Notes: generated from the letters alone by a model not told the origin. 64,000 bases of DNA from Molanna angustata (GCA_963576475.1 OY754981.1:33084132-33148131), one strand, 5' to 3'. Positions 10,647-21,343 are shown, numbered from the stretch's first letter. Translations and numbers: made by a program.

Positions 10647-10802
10647 GGCCCTGTTCAATTTTGCGAAAATCACAAGGATGCAAATTTATTGCCCTTACAT
10701 TAACGCCTTAGTATTCGTTAGTTACTTCGCGGATACCGCAAACGCGCCATGTCTGAACAGGCCCTACAATATGTAGCAAACGCGCCATGTCTGAACAGGC
10801 CC
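10647..10802. mobile_element. MITE with TAA duplication, right end itself duplicated
   Basis: GGCCCTGTTCA at the left and, inverted, GGGCCTGTTCA at the right are flanked by TAA on both sides (10644-10646 and 10803-10805), as in PIF/Harbinger insertions. The right terminal stretch GCAAACGCGCCATGTCTGAA followed by CAGGCCCT occurs twice in direct tandem, so an internal end copy sits at about 10737-10765. Confidence 0.65.
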
Positions 10803-10805
10803 TAA

Positions 10806-11365
10806 ATATTATATCTCACAGTGTGAACACAAATTGTGGGACATAAGATATATTAAGGAATATAATATACGTTATATTCGACAGTGAGAAATGAGCTTGA
10901 GTTTCCCGCCCTTTCCTAAACTATTCTCTACCGGAAGTAAAATTAAACTATTCCCGCCACGACACATGAGAATTTTGTAGTTCCATATTTGAGTTTTGAT
11001 ATATTCAGTCTCTCACATTAATTCAGATATGTATTAAAAATCATCTCCACTATCTACTAGTATCATCGTTTTCTGGTGTCTCTTAAAGATCCGAGTAATC
11101 GAAAAAAACAACGGGAAAAATATCAACACATATATGTAGTTTAGTATTCATGAGACGATATCAATACATTTTTATCTAGTCTTGATCTTAAAAATCCATA
11201 AATCAGTATTAAATCATCATCTTATCTAAAGCTCCATCTACATTCAATTATAAAATTCGTAAAGATTAAATTTTAGTATGAAAATTGACAAAAATTAATT
11301 GGTTGTTTTAAACCTTAAAGATTTCTTAAGTCACAGTCTAATCTAAATCAACTTCATAAATAGCC
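10806..11365. other. AT-rich sequence, nothing recognised
   Basis: No supported gene or element. A GTGAGAAATGAG stretch near 10890 resembles one near 14520. Confidence 0.45.
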
Positions 11366-11530
11366 TGGCTGCAATGAAGTTCACCACCCATTCTGATTGT
11401 AGATCCTTTTTAGGTGAGAGGAGGCTGTTGTGTGTGTGTGTGTGTACACACGTATGTGTCGAGTATAATTTTATTAGGTTATGCACACACGTCGCTGGTC
11501 ACCCCTCATTGCCGTGATGGTATATTGTAT
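11366..11530. repeat. Dispersed repeat with (GT)n, copy 1
   Basis: Shares GTTCACCA, CATTCTGA-TGTAG, CGCTGGT and GCCGTGATGGTAT blocks in the same order with 58640-58830. A short (GT)n tract is internal. Ends and class are unknown. Confidence 0.6.
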
Positions 11531-12390
11531 TTTCAAACCCTTTATGTATTTTCAAGGACTGGATCAAATAAGGACATGGAGTTCTATTGTATCCATATTT
11601 CAAAGGCTTAACAGAATCAGTATAAGGAGAAAGTTGAGAGGGCTATAACGCTTAATCTAGTGACTTAAAATATGATTAATATTAAAACCAACTGATACAC
11701 AATGACAAATATTCTAAGGTAGAGGCGTTTACATTGTGTTTAAACCCACAGTTTAAACCCACCTGAAGAAGAGAACGGTAGTTCTTGAAACTAGTTGTGG
11801 AATAAAAATAAAAAAATAAAAAATAAGTGGAAATAAACAAAGTTATATTGTTATTTTAATAATTTATTGATACACAATGAATTTATGTTTTAGTTAAGAT
11901 ACCATCAAGTACGTTTAAAAGGGTTTAAAGGTGCTTTTAATTATCGGATACACAAAATTTTGTATCCGATAAAATAAATTTTGTGCATTTTAAAGAAAAT
12001 AACTGACTTGAAATGAAAAAACTTTATCAGTCATTCAGTTTTAACTTGAGCTTCTAAGAAATTAATCCATTTACGATATTTAATTAGTAATGGGGTAATT
12101 TGAAAACATCTGTAAAAAACGATACCTTCTTTAAAATATTTTTAGGGAAATTTGTGCTGAATTTAAAAATTGTGTGACGAACATCCATTAGAGAAATGCT
12201 AAAAATACTTTCCACATTTTTGAATTCCAATTGACATGTCGTCAACTTAAATATTACTGTCGTCAATTTAAATATTTTTCATTAATTGTATATTTCACGA
12301 ATTAAAAGCAATCAATTTCTCAACGGGAATCAAGTAGAGAGTGTACACTAACAGTTTTGTCGTGATGTGTTTGTATTTATGACATCTGGC
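11531..12390. other. AT-rich sequence with a 32-bp palindrome
   Basis: At 11941-11972 TTATCGGATAC and GTATCCGATAA flank a CAAAATTTT core. The CTGAAGAAGAGAA-CGGTAGTTCTTGAAAC word near 11764 resembles one near 63030. No gene seen. Confidence 0.5.
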
Positions 12391-12665
12391 GTATTTTGTT
12401 GTGTCCTCTCTACAGCCCAAACTATATGTCCGATTTACTTCATATTTACATCATTTCTGTAACGTGCATATACCTAGATCTGATTAACATAGACAACCGT
12501 AAATTTCTTCTCTATGGTTTCAACTTTTACGTTGTTTTTTGTGTCCTCTCTACATCTCAAACTATCTGTCTGATTGATGTAGAAACTCCATACACTTAGA
12601 TCTAATTTGTTTTCCAAATACGTCCATTGATTTCTTCTCTATGATTTCATCTGTCAAAAGTTTAA
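12391..12665. repeat. Diverged tandem duplication, about 140 bp per unit
   Basis: GTGTCCTCTCTACA starts at 12401 and again at 12541. Each is followed by CAAACTAT, AGATCT and TTTCTTCTCTATG in the same order. The copies differ at many positions, so the duplication is old. Confidence 0.7.
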
Positions 12666-12841
12666 AAATGCTCTCACGGTCGGGAAAATCAAGATTTTTT
12701 AAAAATTTGTTTGATTTTTTTATACATATAAATACACTCTTAAAAACTGTATTCAAATTGTCATCCTTTATTGAAAATAAATCTTTGATTTGTTATAGTA
12801 CAAAGTGTGAAATTACATATTTGTACGAGTATAGTGTTATT

Positions 12842-13053
12842 ATTATTTATTACTTCTCGGGCAACTAACAGCTGTACTATGTCAAATATTAATTTAACAC
12901 GCACCCAAATAACAAGTTGCCACATTATGGAGACTAACGATATTAATCGTCTCACAGATCCAGACTGAAAACACAATTAAAAACTATGTCTCCACCGGGA
13001 CCCTTGGATCAGCAGTCAGATACCCAACCAACTGAGCCACGAAGGCCGACTAA
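12842..13053 (-). repeat. SINE-A copy, nearly full length
   Basis: On the minus strand it begins GGCCTTCGTGGCTCAGTTGG, which contains an A-box match. It then runs through CTGATCCAAGGGTCCC, a CAGTCTGGATCTGTGAGACG block, CAACTTGTTATTTGGGTGCG and a GTTAGTTGCCCGAGAAG 3' end. The B-box core present in the copy at 61588 (GGGTTCGATTTCC) is deleted here, so this copy should not be transcribable on its own. It is a reference for the decayed or split copies at 28498, 44818 and 50807-52150. Confidence 0.85.
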
Positions 13054-13115
13054 CCCACATTAACACACTCATTTTTTAGGAACGCACTGCTTAACATATA
13101 TTATGAGAAATATGG

Positions 13116-13640
13116 TTTCAAAATGCTATCTGTAGGTTTATATTCCATCTAAGTAAGTATATAAATATTTGAGAATTTGATTTCAAAATGCTATCTGTAG
13201 GTTTATATTCCATCTAAGTAAGTATATAAATATTTGAGAATTTGATTTCAAAATGCTATCTGTAGGTTTATATTCCATCTAAGTAAGTATATAAATATTT
13301 GAGAATTTGATTTCAAAATGCTATCTGTAGGTTTATATTCCATCTAAGTAAGTATATAAATATTTGAGAATTTGATTTCAAAATGCTATCTGTAGGTTTA
13401 TATTCCATCTAAGTAAGTATATAAATATTTGAGAATTTGATTTCAAAATGCTATCTGTAGGTTTATATTCCATCTAAGTAAGTATATAAATATTTGAGAA
13501 TTTGATTTCAAAATGCTATCTGTAGGTTTATATTCCATCTAAGTAAGTATATAAATATTTGAGAATTTGATTTCAAAATGCGATGTTTAGGTTAAGGAGT
13601 ATATAATTTTAAAAGTAAGTATATTATTATGTATTTGAGA
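13116..13640. repeat. 65-bp minisatellite, seven near-identical copies plus a diverged eighth
   Basis: Units beginning TTTCAAAATGCTATCTGTAG start at 13116 and then every 65 bp to 13506. The copy at 13571 has diverged. The seven copies are identical or nearly so, implying very recent expansion. The unit is AT-rich and not a multiple of three. Confidence 0.95.
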
Positions 13641-14297
13641 AACTTGCGCCATGATACGTGTTGTGTTGTTTATTCTTGAATAGAAAACTTTCCCTTGGGT
13701 TTGATGTCACTGCTTCTATATCATCCTTCCCTTTATACACTTCATGCTCTCTCATCTCCTTCCTCATCCTCTATTAAACTTTTCCCTGAGGACCTTTTGT
13801 ATTGTACACTTTAAATCGCTTTATTATTCATGGTAGAGGCCAGCGATGGTGAACCTATGACATAATCGGCATGCATGTGTTGTGTGTTGATTGAATTTAA
13901 TTATTATACTTCTTCCTGTTAATACTTTTTCGCACTTGGTGGAACAAAGCAATCTTTCTGCTATGTCATTGTATGTAGCTTTTGAGGATAGGTTAAAATC
14001 CTTCGTGTCCTGCCTGATAAAATTGTGTCTCCTGTTCTCGGGTCTACCACATTAAAAAAAAAACAATTTTGCATTGGCGATATTATGTTTTCACACTTAA
14101 CAGTTTATCATTGCGTGCTCTCTCGTACAATCTAGTATCAAGAACAATACATTATTTCATGGGCGCTAGTATTTCAGTCTTATGTTCCAAGTTTAAAGAA
14201 ATTTATCTCACTTTAAACACCGCGGACATCTGAAAGCAATCTATTCCTTTTTTTTCACTTTTTTTATTATTTTTGTCCTCGTGAAAAGTATATATTA
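13641..14297. other. No supported gene
   Basis: Contains TCTCATCTCCTTCC and CCTGTTCTCGGGTCTACC words that look like old antisense LINE 3' sequence. No element end could be defined. Confidence 0.4.
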
Positions 14298-14412
14298 TTA
14301 TTCATCCTCATACATTCCTAAAACTAAGCATTAAAGCTAGTGCTATTGATGAACGAAATCGGTAGTGGCAGGATTCGAACTCGCGACCACTGAATTATTA
14401 ACCCAGCGCGCT
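14298..14412 (-). repeat. SINE-B copy, head truncated
   Basis: Minus-strand CGCGAGTTCGAATCCTGCC and the CATCAATAGCACTAGC body match SINE-B. It stops in the tRNA-like head at GCGCGCTGGG, where a TTACTTACAT stretch begins. Confidence 0.75.
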
Positions 14413-14555
14413 TACTTACATAATAATAATATTTGTTATTAAAGTGTATGTTTTCAGTGTGATGGGAAAGTGAAGATTGGATAATGACATTGAGAGGAAA
14501 AAATACTACAATTTATGTGAGTGAGAAATGGGCATGACGAAAGACAAATTAAACG

Positions 14556-15240
14556 AGTGAGTTGTGGCCAACGCTATACTCCTCACTACCAAGTCACGCC
14601 ACAAAGTATTCAAATTTTGTATGGAACATTTTCATGAAATGAGTTTGTTAAATTATTTTGATTTAAATATTATATAATGAAAACTTGATAATTCTCCGAT
14701 GTCATTTTCGGTAAGCGATGTTATTTTTTAGAATTTGAAAAATAAAATATTTTAATTTTCTGAGCTTGGAATGTTTGGCAGTTTTAAGTGACTTCAAAAT
14801 CTAATGGAGTCTATGCGAGTATTGGATAAACAAATTTGTAAAATTTCAAAGGATTCGAATAAGTACTTTAGTCTATAATCGATATACGTCTTATTCTGGT
14901 TCGTCTAAATTTATCCATCTGAATGTTAGTGTATAATGTCAAAAAGTTGACTGCATTTATACGGGACTCATTTCTTCACCACCCGTAATGAGTCCCGTGT
15001 AAATGCAGTCAACTTTTTGACATTTCTCATATACTAAAATTCAGACGGATAAATTTAGACGAATCAGAATAGGGCATAATGTAAAATAAACCCGCCGTAC
15101 AAAGCGCACACACAGATACATCGTGACGAAATTTTCAGAATACAGTCTCAGCATGATACAAGTTGATGATCTGCAATACAAAAATAACCTTAAAAACTGC
15201 GAATTAGGATAGTAATAGTAAAAATAATCAACAAAAAATA
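14556..15240 (+). repeat. Dispersed repeat G, copy 1, carrying a MITE
   Basis: GAGTGAGTTGTGGCCAACGC, CACTACCAAGTCAC, AAAGTATTCAAATTTTGTAT, GTACTTTAGTCTATAAT and CAGAATACAGTCTCAGCAT occur in the same order as at 33316-33880. The second copy has no MITE at the matching position and so serves as an empty-site comparison. The class of the parent element is unknown. Confidence 0.75.
14885..15078. mobile_element. Palindromic MITE with TA ends (Tc1/mariner-like)
   Basis: Two arms of about 90 bp are inverted copies around a short TCTTCACCACCC spacer. The tips read CGTCTTATTCTG and, inverted, TGCCCTATTCTG. TA stands at both ends. The related repeat at 33316-33880 lacks this block. A 2-bp TA duplication and palindromic form fit mariner-derived MITEs. 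Confidence 0.75.
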
Positions 15241-15370
15241 ATCTGTTTATATTTTTTTGACATATTTTTAGCATCTCAACAGAGACGAAGTTGGAATACA
15301 AGAACCAGTAACTCTACTGAATAATAAAAATTTGGCAAAAAAATATAATTTGACTCCAGACAGGGGAAAA
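15241..15370. repeat. Fragment of the fold-back family S
   Basis: TCTCAACAGAGACGAAGTTG and, later, TTTGACTCCAGACAGGG match the arms and outer flank of the repeats at 25451-27715 and 43612-43912. The middle part is absent. Confidence 0.65.
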
Positions 15371-16007
15371 AAACAAAGTTTACGTTTATCCAACCTTTAA
15401 AAATATTCCAATAACCTGTTTATTTTAAAAATTGTTTATATATACCAAGTATAAAAAATTGGCCACCGCTGCTATAAGTAAAAGACAATAAGATTTACCA
15501 AGATATAAAGTTGCTTTACCTACTATATTTTTACTTATAGGTATGTATATTATTACTTCGTATAGTTTGAAAGGATATTATGTCTTTAATTAAATAGTGT
15601 AGAATCAATGTGGGAACAATAAATATACCCCAAGTATATTAATGATGACAAAACAATACCGATTATTGTTATAAAATATTTTCAGTTGATATATAATTTA
15701 TTACCTAAAGTCTCAATAGGGCAGATTTCGTTATAATGATAAAGTTAGTGCGAATGTTAAGATATTGACAAGAGAGTGTAGTTTATTTCTCTTCTATCTC
15801 TTGTGTTATTAAGGAATCTGTAGGTGAGATAGAGGTCCAGCTATTTACTGATTCCCCTCCATACCTGGAGATGCCACGTGTGCTAACTAAGAGTGCTAAT
15901 TAGAGTATAAAAATATATTTCTGAAAATATGGGCTTTTATTCTCTAACTTGTGCTTATTATCGTCTAGAGATGATACCAAAAAAGATTTCTTAAGACATA
16001 ATAATAA
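15371..16007. other. AT-rich sequence, nothing recognised
   Basis: No supported feature. Confidence 0.5.
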
Positions 16008-16115
16008 TATACACTTCCTTGCACCCTGTGCAAGTGGCGAGTTTATTGCAGTTTCCAGCGTGAGAGAATAATTTTAATAAATTTCTCCTCTGCTGGGGAT
16101 CGAACCTAAGACATG
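16008..16115 (-). repeat. SINE-D copy, truncated in the head
   Basis: Minus-strand GGTTCGATCCCCAGCAGAGG and the CTTGCACAGGGTGCAAGG tail match 55209-55380. The A-box half is missing. Confidence 0.75.
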
Positions 16116-16160
16116 TTAAATAAATAATATTTATTTATTTAGTTAATTAGCTTTATGTAC

Positions 16161-16225
16161 AACACTATGTACAATGACGGGTTTATTGCCACTAGGCAAT
16201 TTCTTCCAACCAACTAAAGCAACGT
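16161..16225 (-). repeat. SINE-D tail module fragment
   Basis: GACGGGTTTATTGCC and GGCAATTTCTTCCAACC match the module at 1002-1048. Confidence 0.6.
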
Positions 16226-16678
16226 GAAGCCATAGATAGTATAGTGGTAGGAACATTAAATTTATAATAAACGGAAAGAAACACGTAACATTATTAACAG
16301 TAAAATCACAGCAACAATGGAAGGAAGGTAATAGAGGTTGAGGAAGGGGAGGGGAGGGAGGATGGATATGGGGTGTCAGTTAAGAATTAGGTATTAAACA
16401 GGTAAAACAGCTTAAGTTTCTTTTATGTATATTAACTTTTTTATTGAATTTAATGTATTTGTATAATAGAAGATATGTATAACATTTAGCTTTCTGCGTG
16501 TACTGTGTGTGCTGTCCTTTGTATAATAAAATAAAAATAAAATAAAATATGAACTTTAATTTAACCAAATCCCAAACTTATCAAACAAATCTCAAAAAAG
16601 GGGCCCGAATTTTTCACTTCAAATATTATTATTAATACAGACATAATTAAAAACAGGGGATACGAAGTATGACTACAA
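16226..16678. other. AT-rich sequence, nothing recognised
   Basis: Includes a purine-rich GGAGGGGAGGGAGG stretch near 16345 and an (AAAAT)n run near 16535. No gene. Confidence 0.5.
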
Positions 16679-16688
16679 CAGTGTGACT

Positions 16689-16772
16689 TACTTACTTACT
16701 TCCGATGGCCATACAACTCCGGTAGAGCTTTAGCCTCCTGAACAATAGCTTTCCAAGCCTTCCTATCAGCTG
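16689..16772 (-). mobile_element. Very short LINE 3'-end insertion with (GTAA)n tail
   Basis: The plus strand starts TACTTACTTACTTCC and then carries ATGGCCATACAACTCCGG. The insert of 84 bp is bracketed by CAGTGTGACT at 16679-16688 and 16773-16782. The flanking site is itself a small CAGTGTGACTA repeat, so the duplication could partly predate the insertion. The tail type matches the insert at 4753. Confidence 0.6.
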
Positions 16773-16782
16773 CAGTGTGACT

Positions 16783-17468
16783 ACAGTGTAACTACAGTGT
16801 GACAACCTCGTTTATTTGAATATTATCACAGTAACCTTATACTACGCAGGTATAATAAGGATTCCCCTCTTCTCATGTTCCCAGGAAATATGATGCGAAA
16901 TGTTTTTTTTATAATTAAATGCATTTTGTACCTGTCCTCCATTTTATAAAATTTAACTATGCTGAATCTCAAACTCCTCCGCAGTTTGTTTAAAAAGCGG
17001 TCCGATGTTTTCGCTTCACATATTAATTAATAGATAATATTCAGATATTGTTATGTCGGATCTTCTTTATACTCGAAAAATCGGTACTTTCTTTATTAGT
17101 TCAATAATTGTTGGTTACTGATATAAATATTAGTAAGTTCTCTTCAGTAAATCCGCTTTCCCTTGAACTAAGTAGGAACTTACATACACATAACAATGAC
17201 CGTTTCACATATTTATTGCTCAGGTATTTTAATGACCAATTTATTTCCAACTTAAGGCACTTCTCAAAGCAACAGTCTTTATTCTTGAAGGTACATAGCT
17301 TCTTACGACAATAGTTTCTTTTATAAATCTTTTTGTTTGTCTTCGAAATAATCTTATTCTGGAATCAAATAAATTGAGACGAATAATGTAGTCTTGAACA
17401 TCGAATAAATGAATTTTATTAAACGTTAGACTGAATTTTTAAAAAATATTTTTCTATTTGAATCTGTG
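16783..17468. other. AT-rich sequence, nothing recognised
   Basis: Starts with the rest of a short CAGTGTGACTA repeat. The small open frame at 17108-17314 shows no domain. Confidence 0.5.
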
Positions 17469-17560
17469 CTTTTCCTTGCAGCCCGTGTAAGTGGCGAGTT
17501 TGTTGCCTGATGGCAATTTCTTCCAACAAGCAGTTCATGGCACCAATTTTTCGTGAGAAA
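17469..17560 (-). repeat. SINE-D partial copy
   Basis: CCTTGCAGCCCGTGTAAGTG, GGCGAGTTTGTTGCC and GGCAATTTCTTCCAAC show the SINE-D tail. The head is missing. Confidence 0.65.
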
Positions 17561-17717
17561 TGAATTCAAGTAAGTTTCTCTTCACCAAAAATAGAACGAT
17601 CCCTGGACGCCGGCACCGAAATCGAAAATTATCACTATACGGCGACAGTCATCTATCAAATATTGTATATTTTTTGAATTTTCAGTCTGTTATTTTGACT
17701 TCCACTCGAAAAAACTT
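17561..17717. other. Short open frame of unknown origin
   Basis: The plus strand reads PGRRHRNRKLSLYGDSHLSN, with a GDSH word after a basic run. The word resembles the GDS(H/L) block of SGNH-type domains found in some transposon proteins, but one motif is not enough to call it. Confidence 0.25.
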
Positions 17718-17960
17718 ATCTTCTTCTTTTTCATCGTCATTTGACCTGATTGTGAACGTGGAATATCCTGGGTCCAATTGTCCTTACATCGCTAGGCAGG
17801 TCTTCCGTGTGGACTTTTATTGTTAGGTATTTGTGTCTTTTAAATTTTGACGATTCTATTGTCGTCCATGTGTTCGACTTGGTCTTTTAAGAAGCGTTTT
17901 CTGCCACTTTCCCATGTTGTTTTGTCCTCGACATCACATGAAGACCTGTAGCCTTACTCT
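17718..17960 (-). mobile_element. LINE-beta fragment with (GAA)n tail
   Basis: On the minus strand it reads DKTTWESGRKRFLKDQVEHM, DDNRIVKI, a stop, then PNNKSPHGRPA and KDNWTQD, ending in AAAAAGAAGAAGATAAG. The order W-x(n)-H-MD-x-RI, then GRP, then W-T-D before a GAA tail is that of the element at 59584-59900. It is interrupted by stops and is a dead 3' fragment. Confidence 0.65.
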
Positions 17961-18059
17961 TGAAACTCGAATCCAATCCCAATTAAAATTCTTATTTTTA
18001 ACTTACCTACCTATCATTTACGTACATACTTATTTTTTTTTTATACTTGTCAGATAGTC

Positions 18060-18134
18060 ATTTTAGACGCCTCCTAGTACGAGCGCAACGCGCAATATCT
18101 CAAAAAGACAGATCTCCCACTCATCTCCGACTTC
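18060..18134 (+). mobile_element. LINE ORF2 remnant leading into the 51-bp array
   Basis: In frame with the array it reads YERNAQYLKKTDLPLISDFI, as in the last part of Jockey-type ORF2 proteins, where a similar stretch precedes the conserved HPNP motif. A stop lies just before it. The array that follows repeats the next 17 codons. Confidence 0.6.
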
Positions 18135-19204
18135 ATTAGACAGCTAGCTGAAACAATCTATTCGGAACTACCATCACACCCGAACATTAGACAACTAGCT
18201 GAAACATTCTATTCGGAACTACCATCACACCCGAACATTAGATACTAGCTGAAACATTCTATTCGGAACTACCATCACACCCGAACATTAGACAACTAGC
18301 TGAAACATTCTATTCGGAACTACCATCACACCCGAACATTAGACAACGAGCTGAAACATTCTATTCGGAACTACCATCACACCCGAACATAAGACAACTA
18401 GCTGAAACATTCTATTCGGAACTACCATCACACCCGAACATTAGACAACTAGCTGAAACAATCTATTCGGAACTACCATCACACCCGAACATTAGACAAC
18501 TAGCTGAAACATTCTATTCGGAACTACCATCACACCTGAACATTAGACAACTAGCTGAAACATTCTATTCGTAACAACCATCACACCCGAACATTAGACA
18601 ACTAGCCGAAACAATCTATTCGAAACTACCATCACACCCGAACATTAGACAACTAGCTGAAACAATCTATTCGGAACTACCATCACACCCGAACATTAGA
18701 CAACTAGCTGAAACAATCTATTCGGAACTACCATCACACCCGAACATTAGACAACTAGCTGAAACATTCTATTCGGAACTACCATCACACCCGAACATTA
18801 GACAACTAGCTGAAACATTCTATTCGGAACTACCATCACACCCGAACATTAGACAACTAGCTGAAACAATCTATTCGGAACTACCATCACACCCGAACAT
18901 TAGACAACTAGCTGAAACAATCTATTCGGAACTACCATCACACCCGAAAATTAGACAACTAGCTGAAACATTCTATTCGGAACTACCATCACACCCGAAC
19001 ATTAGACAACTAGCTGAAACAATCTATTCGGAACTACCATCACACCCGAACATTAGACAACTAGCTGAAACAATCTATTCGGAACTACCATCACACCCGA
19101 ACATTAGACAACTAGCTGAAACAATCTATTCGGAACTACCATCACACCCGAACATTAGACAACTAGCTGAAACATTCTATTCGGAACTACCATCACACCC
19201 GAAC
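18135..19204 (+). repeat. 51-bp coding-derived minisatellite, 21 copies
   Basis: Units start at 18135 and then every 51 bp to 19154, except copy 3, which is 50 bp. Each unit translates as the 17-residue RQLAETFYSELPSHPNI or its variant with I for F. The SHPN word corresponds to the conserved HPNP at the end of Jockey-type ORF2. The one-base loss in copy 3 breaks the frame, and a stop occurs in the copy at 18542. The downstream text (ATKSCFSIYDPNSIF, 19205-19249) continues the same LINE tail. Confidence 0.9.
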
Positions 19205-19305
19205 GCGACAAAAAGCTGCTTCTCAATCTATGACCCAAACTCGATTTTTAAACACATTAAGCCAAATTTTTTAATTTTGTCAATACTGACGGTGTTGAAT
19301 ATGTA
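19205..19305 (+). mobile_element. LINE ORF2 end after the 51-bp array
   Basis: The frame of the last units continues as ATKSCFSIYDPNSIFKHIKP and stops at about 19303. It appears to be the authentic end of the LINE whose inner 51 bp was amplified. Confidence 0.5.
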
Positions 19306-20257
19306 GAATTCCATAATAATGGGTATTTTAAATCAAACAAATGATTTGGTCTACATATATATTTTTTCCTGAAACCAGGACGACCGTTTCAGCTTATTAG
19401 GCCCTTATCAACTGGTAAATATAGAAACTCTGCTTTTTCTTATATACTAAAATTCGGTTCATTTTTGCAATTATGAATTGTTCAAAACAGTTGTATTATA
19501 GTTTATGTTGGGAATTACGTCGATGCAGGTGTTTTTAAGTACCTACATTAAGCCAAAATTGAACCTAGCCTTCCAACCTTCTGTTTCTTAGCCTCAATCT
19601 TGCTACAAAACAAAACCAAATATTTATAAACAATTTATAACACATATCAAGGATTAAATCTTTCCAATGCTTTATACAATTATGTATCTGTACTCGTATA
19701 TTAACAATTAAGGAATATTGTGTATTCTCTTTTCAAGATAAATGAAATGGGTTTCATTACTAAAACTAAATATTAGGTAGGTACTAAGTGGGTTCATCAT
19801 AAATAAAGAAGGTACTTGAAAGTATATTTCTATGTACCAAGATATTTTTTCGCAGCATAAAGACTGAATCCTATTGATTTCGCATGATAGAAGTACTTAA
19901 ACGATTAAATGCAATATCTACTTTAGATTATATTTTATGACCTGACTCCAGTCAGCGTTGTTTTCTTTTTTATCATTTTAACAGCTCGTATAAAATATTT
20001 TATAGCTTTCATTCCATCGCATTGGAAGCTTAAACTGTCATTGCTAAGTGAATTATAAAATAATTAAGTGGATTTATTAGATTGATTCATTTAAGAGAAC
20101 TTACAGAAAATATTGAACATTAAAATATTATATCATATAATATTTATAATGAATATATGTAATAAAAAATAAATTACACTTATTATTGACACTAATATTG
20201 AAATCTAAATAAAGATAAATATTGTGGCTTTTGGGTAACTCTAAACCCTCTATTATA
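19306..20257. other. AT-rich sequence with a dispersed CGACCGTTTCAG word
   Basis: CAGGACGACCGTTTCAGC and CCCTTATCAACTGG at 19377-19415 recur at 40791-40860 and 44140-44180, so an unclassified repeat passes through here. No gene. Confidence 0.5.
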
Positions 20258-21343
20258 CTAGTTGCATGTAACACATGAGATACAAAAGTCGGTTAAACTC
20301 ATAAATTTATCATTAAAAAATATTTTTCTTTATAAAAAATGTTATAGAATACCTGGAATTTTTTTGAAAAACCAATTTGAGATTTTGTATGTTATGTTTT
20401 TACCAATTTTCAGTGTTCTAACTTATAAGGTTTCTGAGATATATGGAAAAATAAACCAAAATTTCAAAAGTTTATGGACGAGCAGGCGTGTAGATATCTC
20501 GCTGTCCGGGTGGTCTGGAGCTCAATTACTCCAAACCCAAGATTATTATGAGCAAGTTTAATACATATATATCGAGATCTGTTATTCCACCTGTTAAATA
20601 TAGGCAGTCACTTACTTGAGACGTATCTTTATTCCTTCACAGGAACACAGGGACAGCTCTGACGATACAATTGTCTTGCTCTCGGGAAGGGGGTAGGATC
20701 CTCAATCCTGTGACCGTACAGGATCTGGTCACAAGCAGAACACAAACACCAAAAAATACGCGATAATATGTGCGCTGCAAAATCCAACCCGTATCATTCG
20801 TCGACGAAACTTAATGTTCTGACATTTATAACAGATAAAAACGAATGTCACAAAACCATAGATCTGCCCTCTGTGTATGTTCGGATTTCAAAATAAATCA
20901 CAAACAAATGACCATTCATTCCACAGATGGCAGATCTCGATTAAATAGCTCACTTGCTAATTATTTTATAAATGATAAATTATAACTATATTCACTATTG
21001 ATCAACCAGTTGATAACCCCTGACTGAAACAAAAATTCACAATTCTGAGTATAAAAGTTTTGTTTATATATTCTGAAATTTTGGGCTCTGTAAATTGAGC
21101 GGATCAAAAGTTATAAGGGGGGGGGACACACACTGACACACAAAACTCACATAAAATGTTCTACTCGGAATTCTGAGTAAATTCATGTATGGGAACATAT
21201 ATGCTGCGAGGCCTCTAGTTGGTTTTATTAGCATGCAAAAAGTCCACTACGCCATACAAAATGTTCCTTCGTACACGCATCTTGGCTTAATAATGTCGAT
21301 TCATTCAGAGAATTGAATTCTCATGAACGAATCGACAGTTGGA
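20258..21343 (-). mobile_element. Helitron-like element H1, both ends present
   Basis: Read on the minus strand it begins TCCAACTGTCGATTCGTTCA after an A, where a palindromic CTCATGAGAATTC-type fold sits at the 5' tip, and it ends in CAACTAG followed by T. The expected inverted subterminal ATCGACAGTTGGAT is degenerate at its 3' end (ACTTTTGTATCTCATGTG). The body, including a CA-rich tract and CCGAATTCTGAGTA-like words, is shared with H2 and H3. An extra block of about 540 bp at 20473-21008 is absent from H3. There is no helicase or Rep coding sequence, so the element is non-autonomous. Confidence 0.75.
20473..21008. mobile_element. Unclassified insertion inside H1
   Basis: H3 reads straight from CAAAAGTT to GATAACCCC, whereas H1 is interrupted here by about 540 bp. 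The insert is GC-richer and on the minus strand contains GGAATAAAGATACGTCTC, a poly-A-signal-like stretch. This may be a solo LTR, but TG...CA ends could not be fixed. GTT is possibly duplicated at the edges. Confidence 0.45.

Noticed and set aside
16679..16782. Unambiguous target duplication around the 84-bp LINE end
   Set aside because: The duplicated word is also part of a local CAGTGTGACTA repeat, so it was kept only as a moderate-confidence feature.
18135..19204. CRISPR-like regular array
   Set aside because: The 51-bp units follow each other without variable spacers and translate as LINE coding sequence. The window is eukaryotic.
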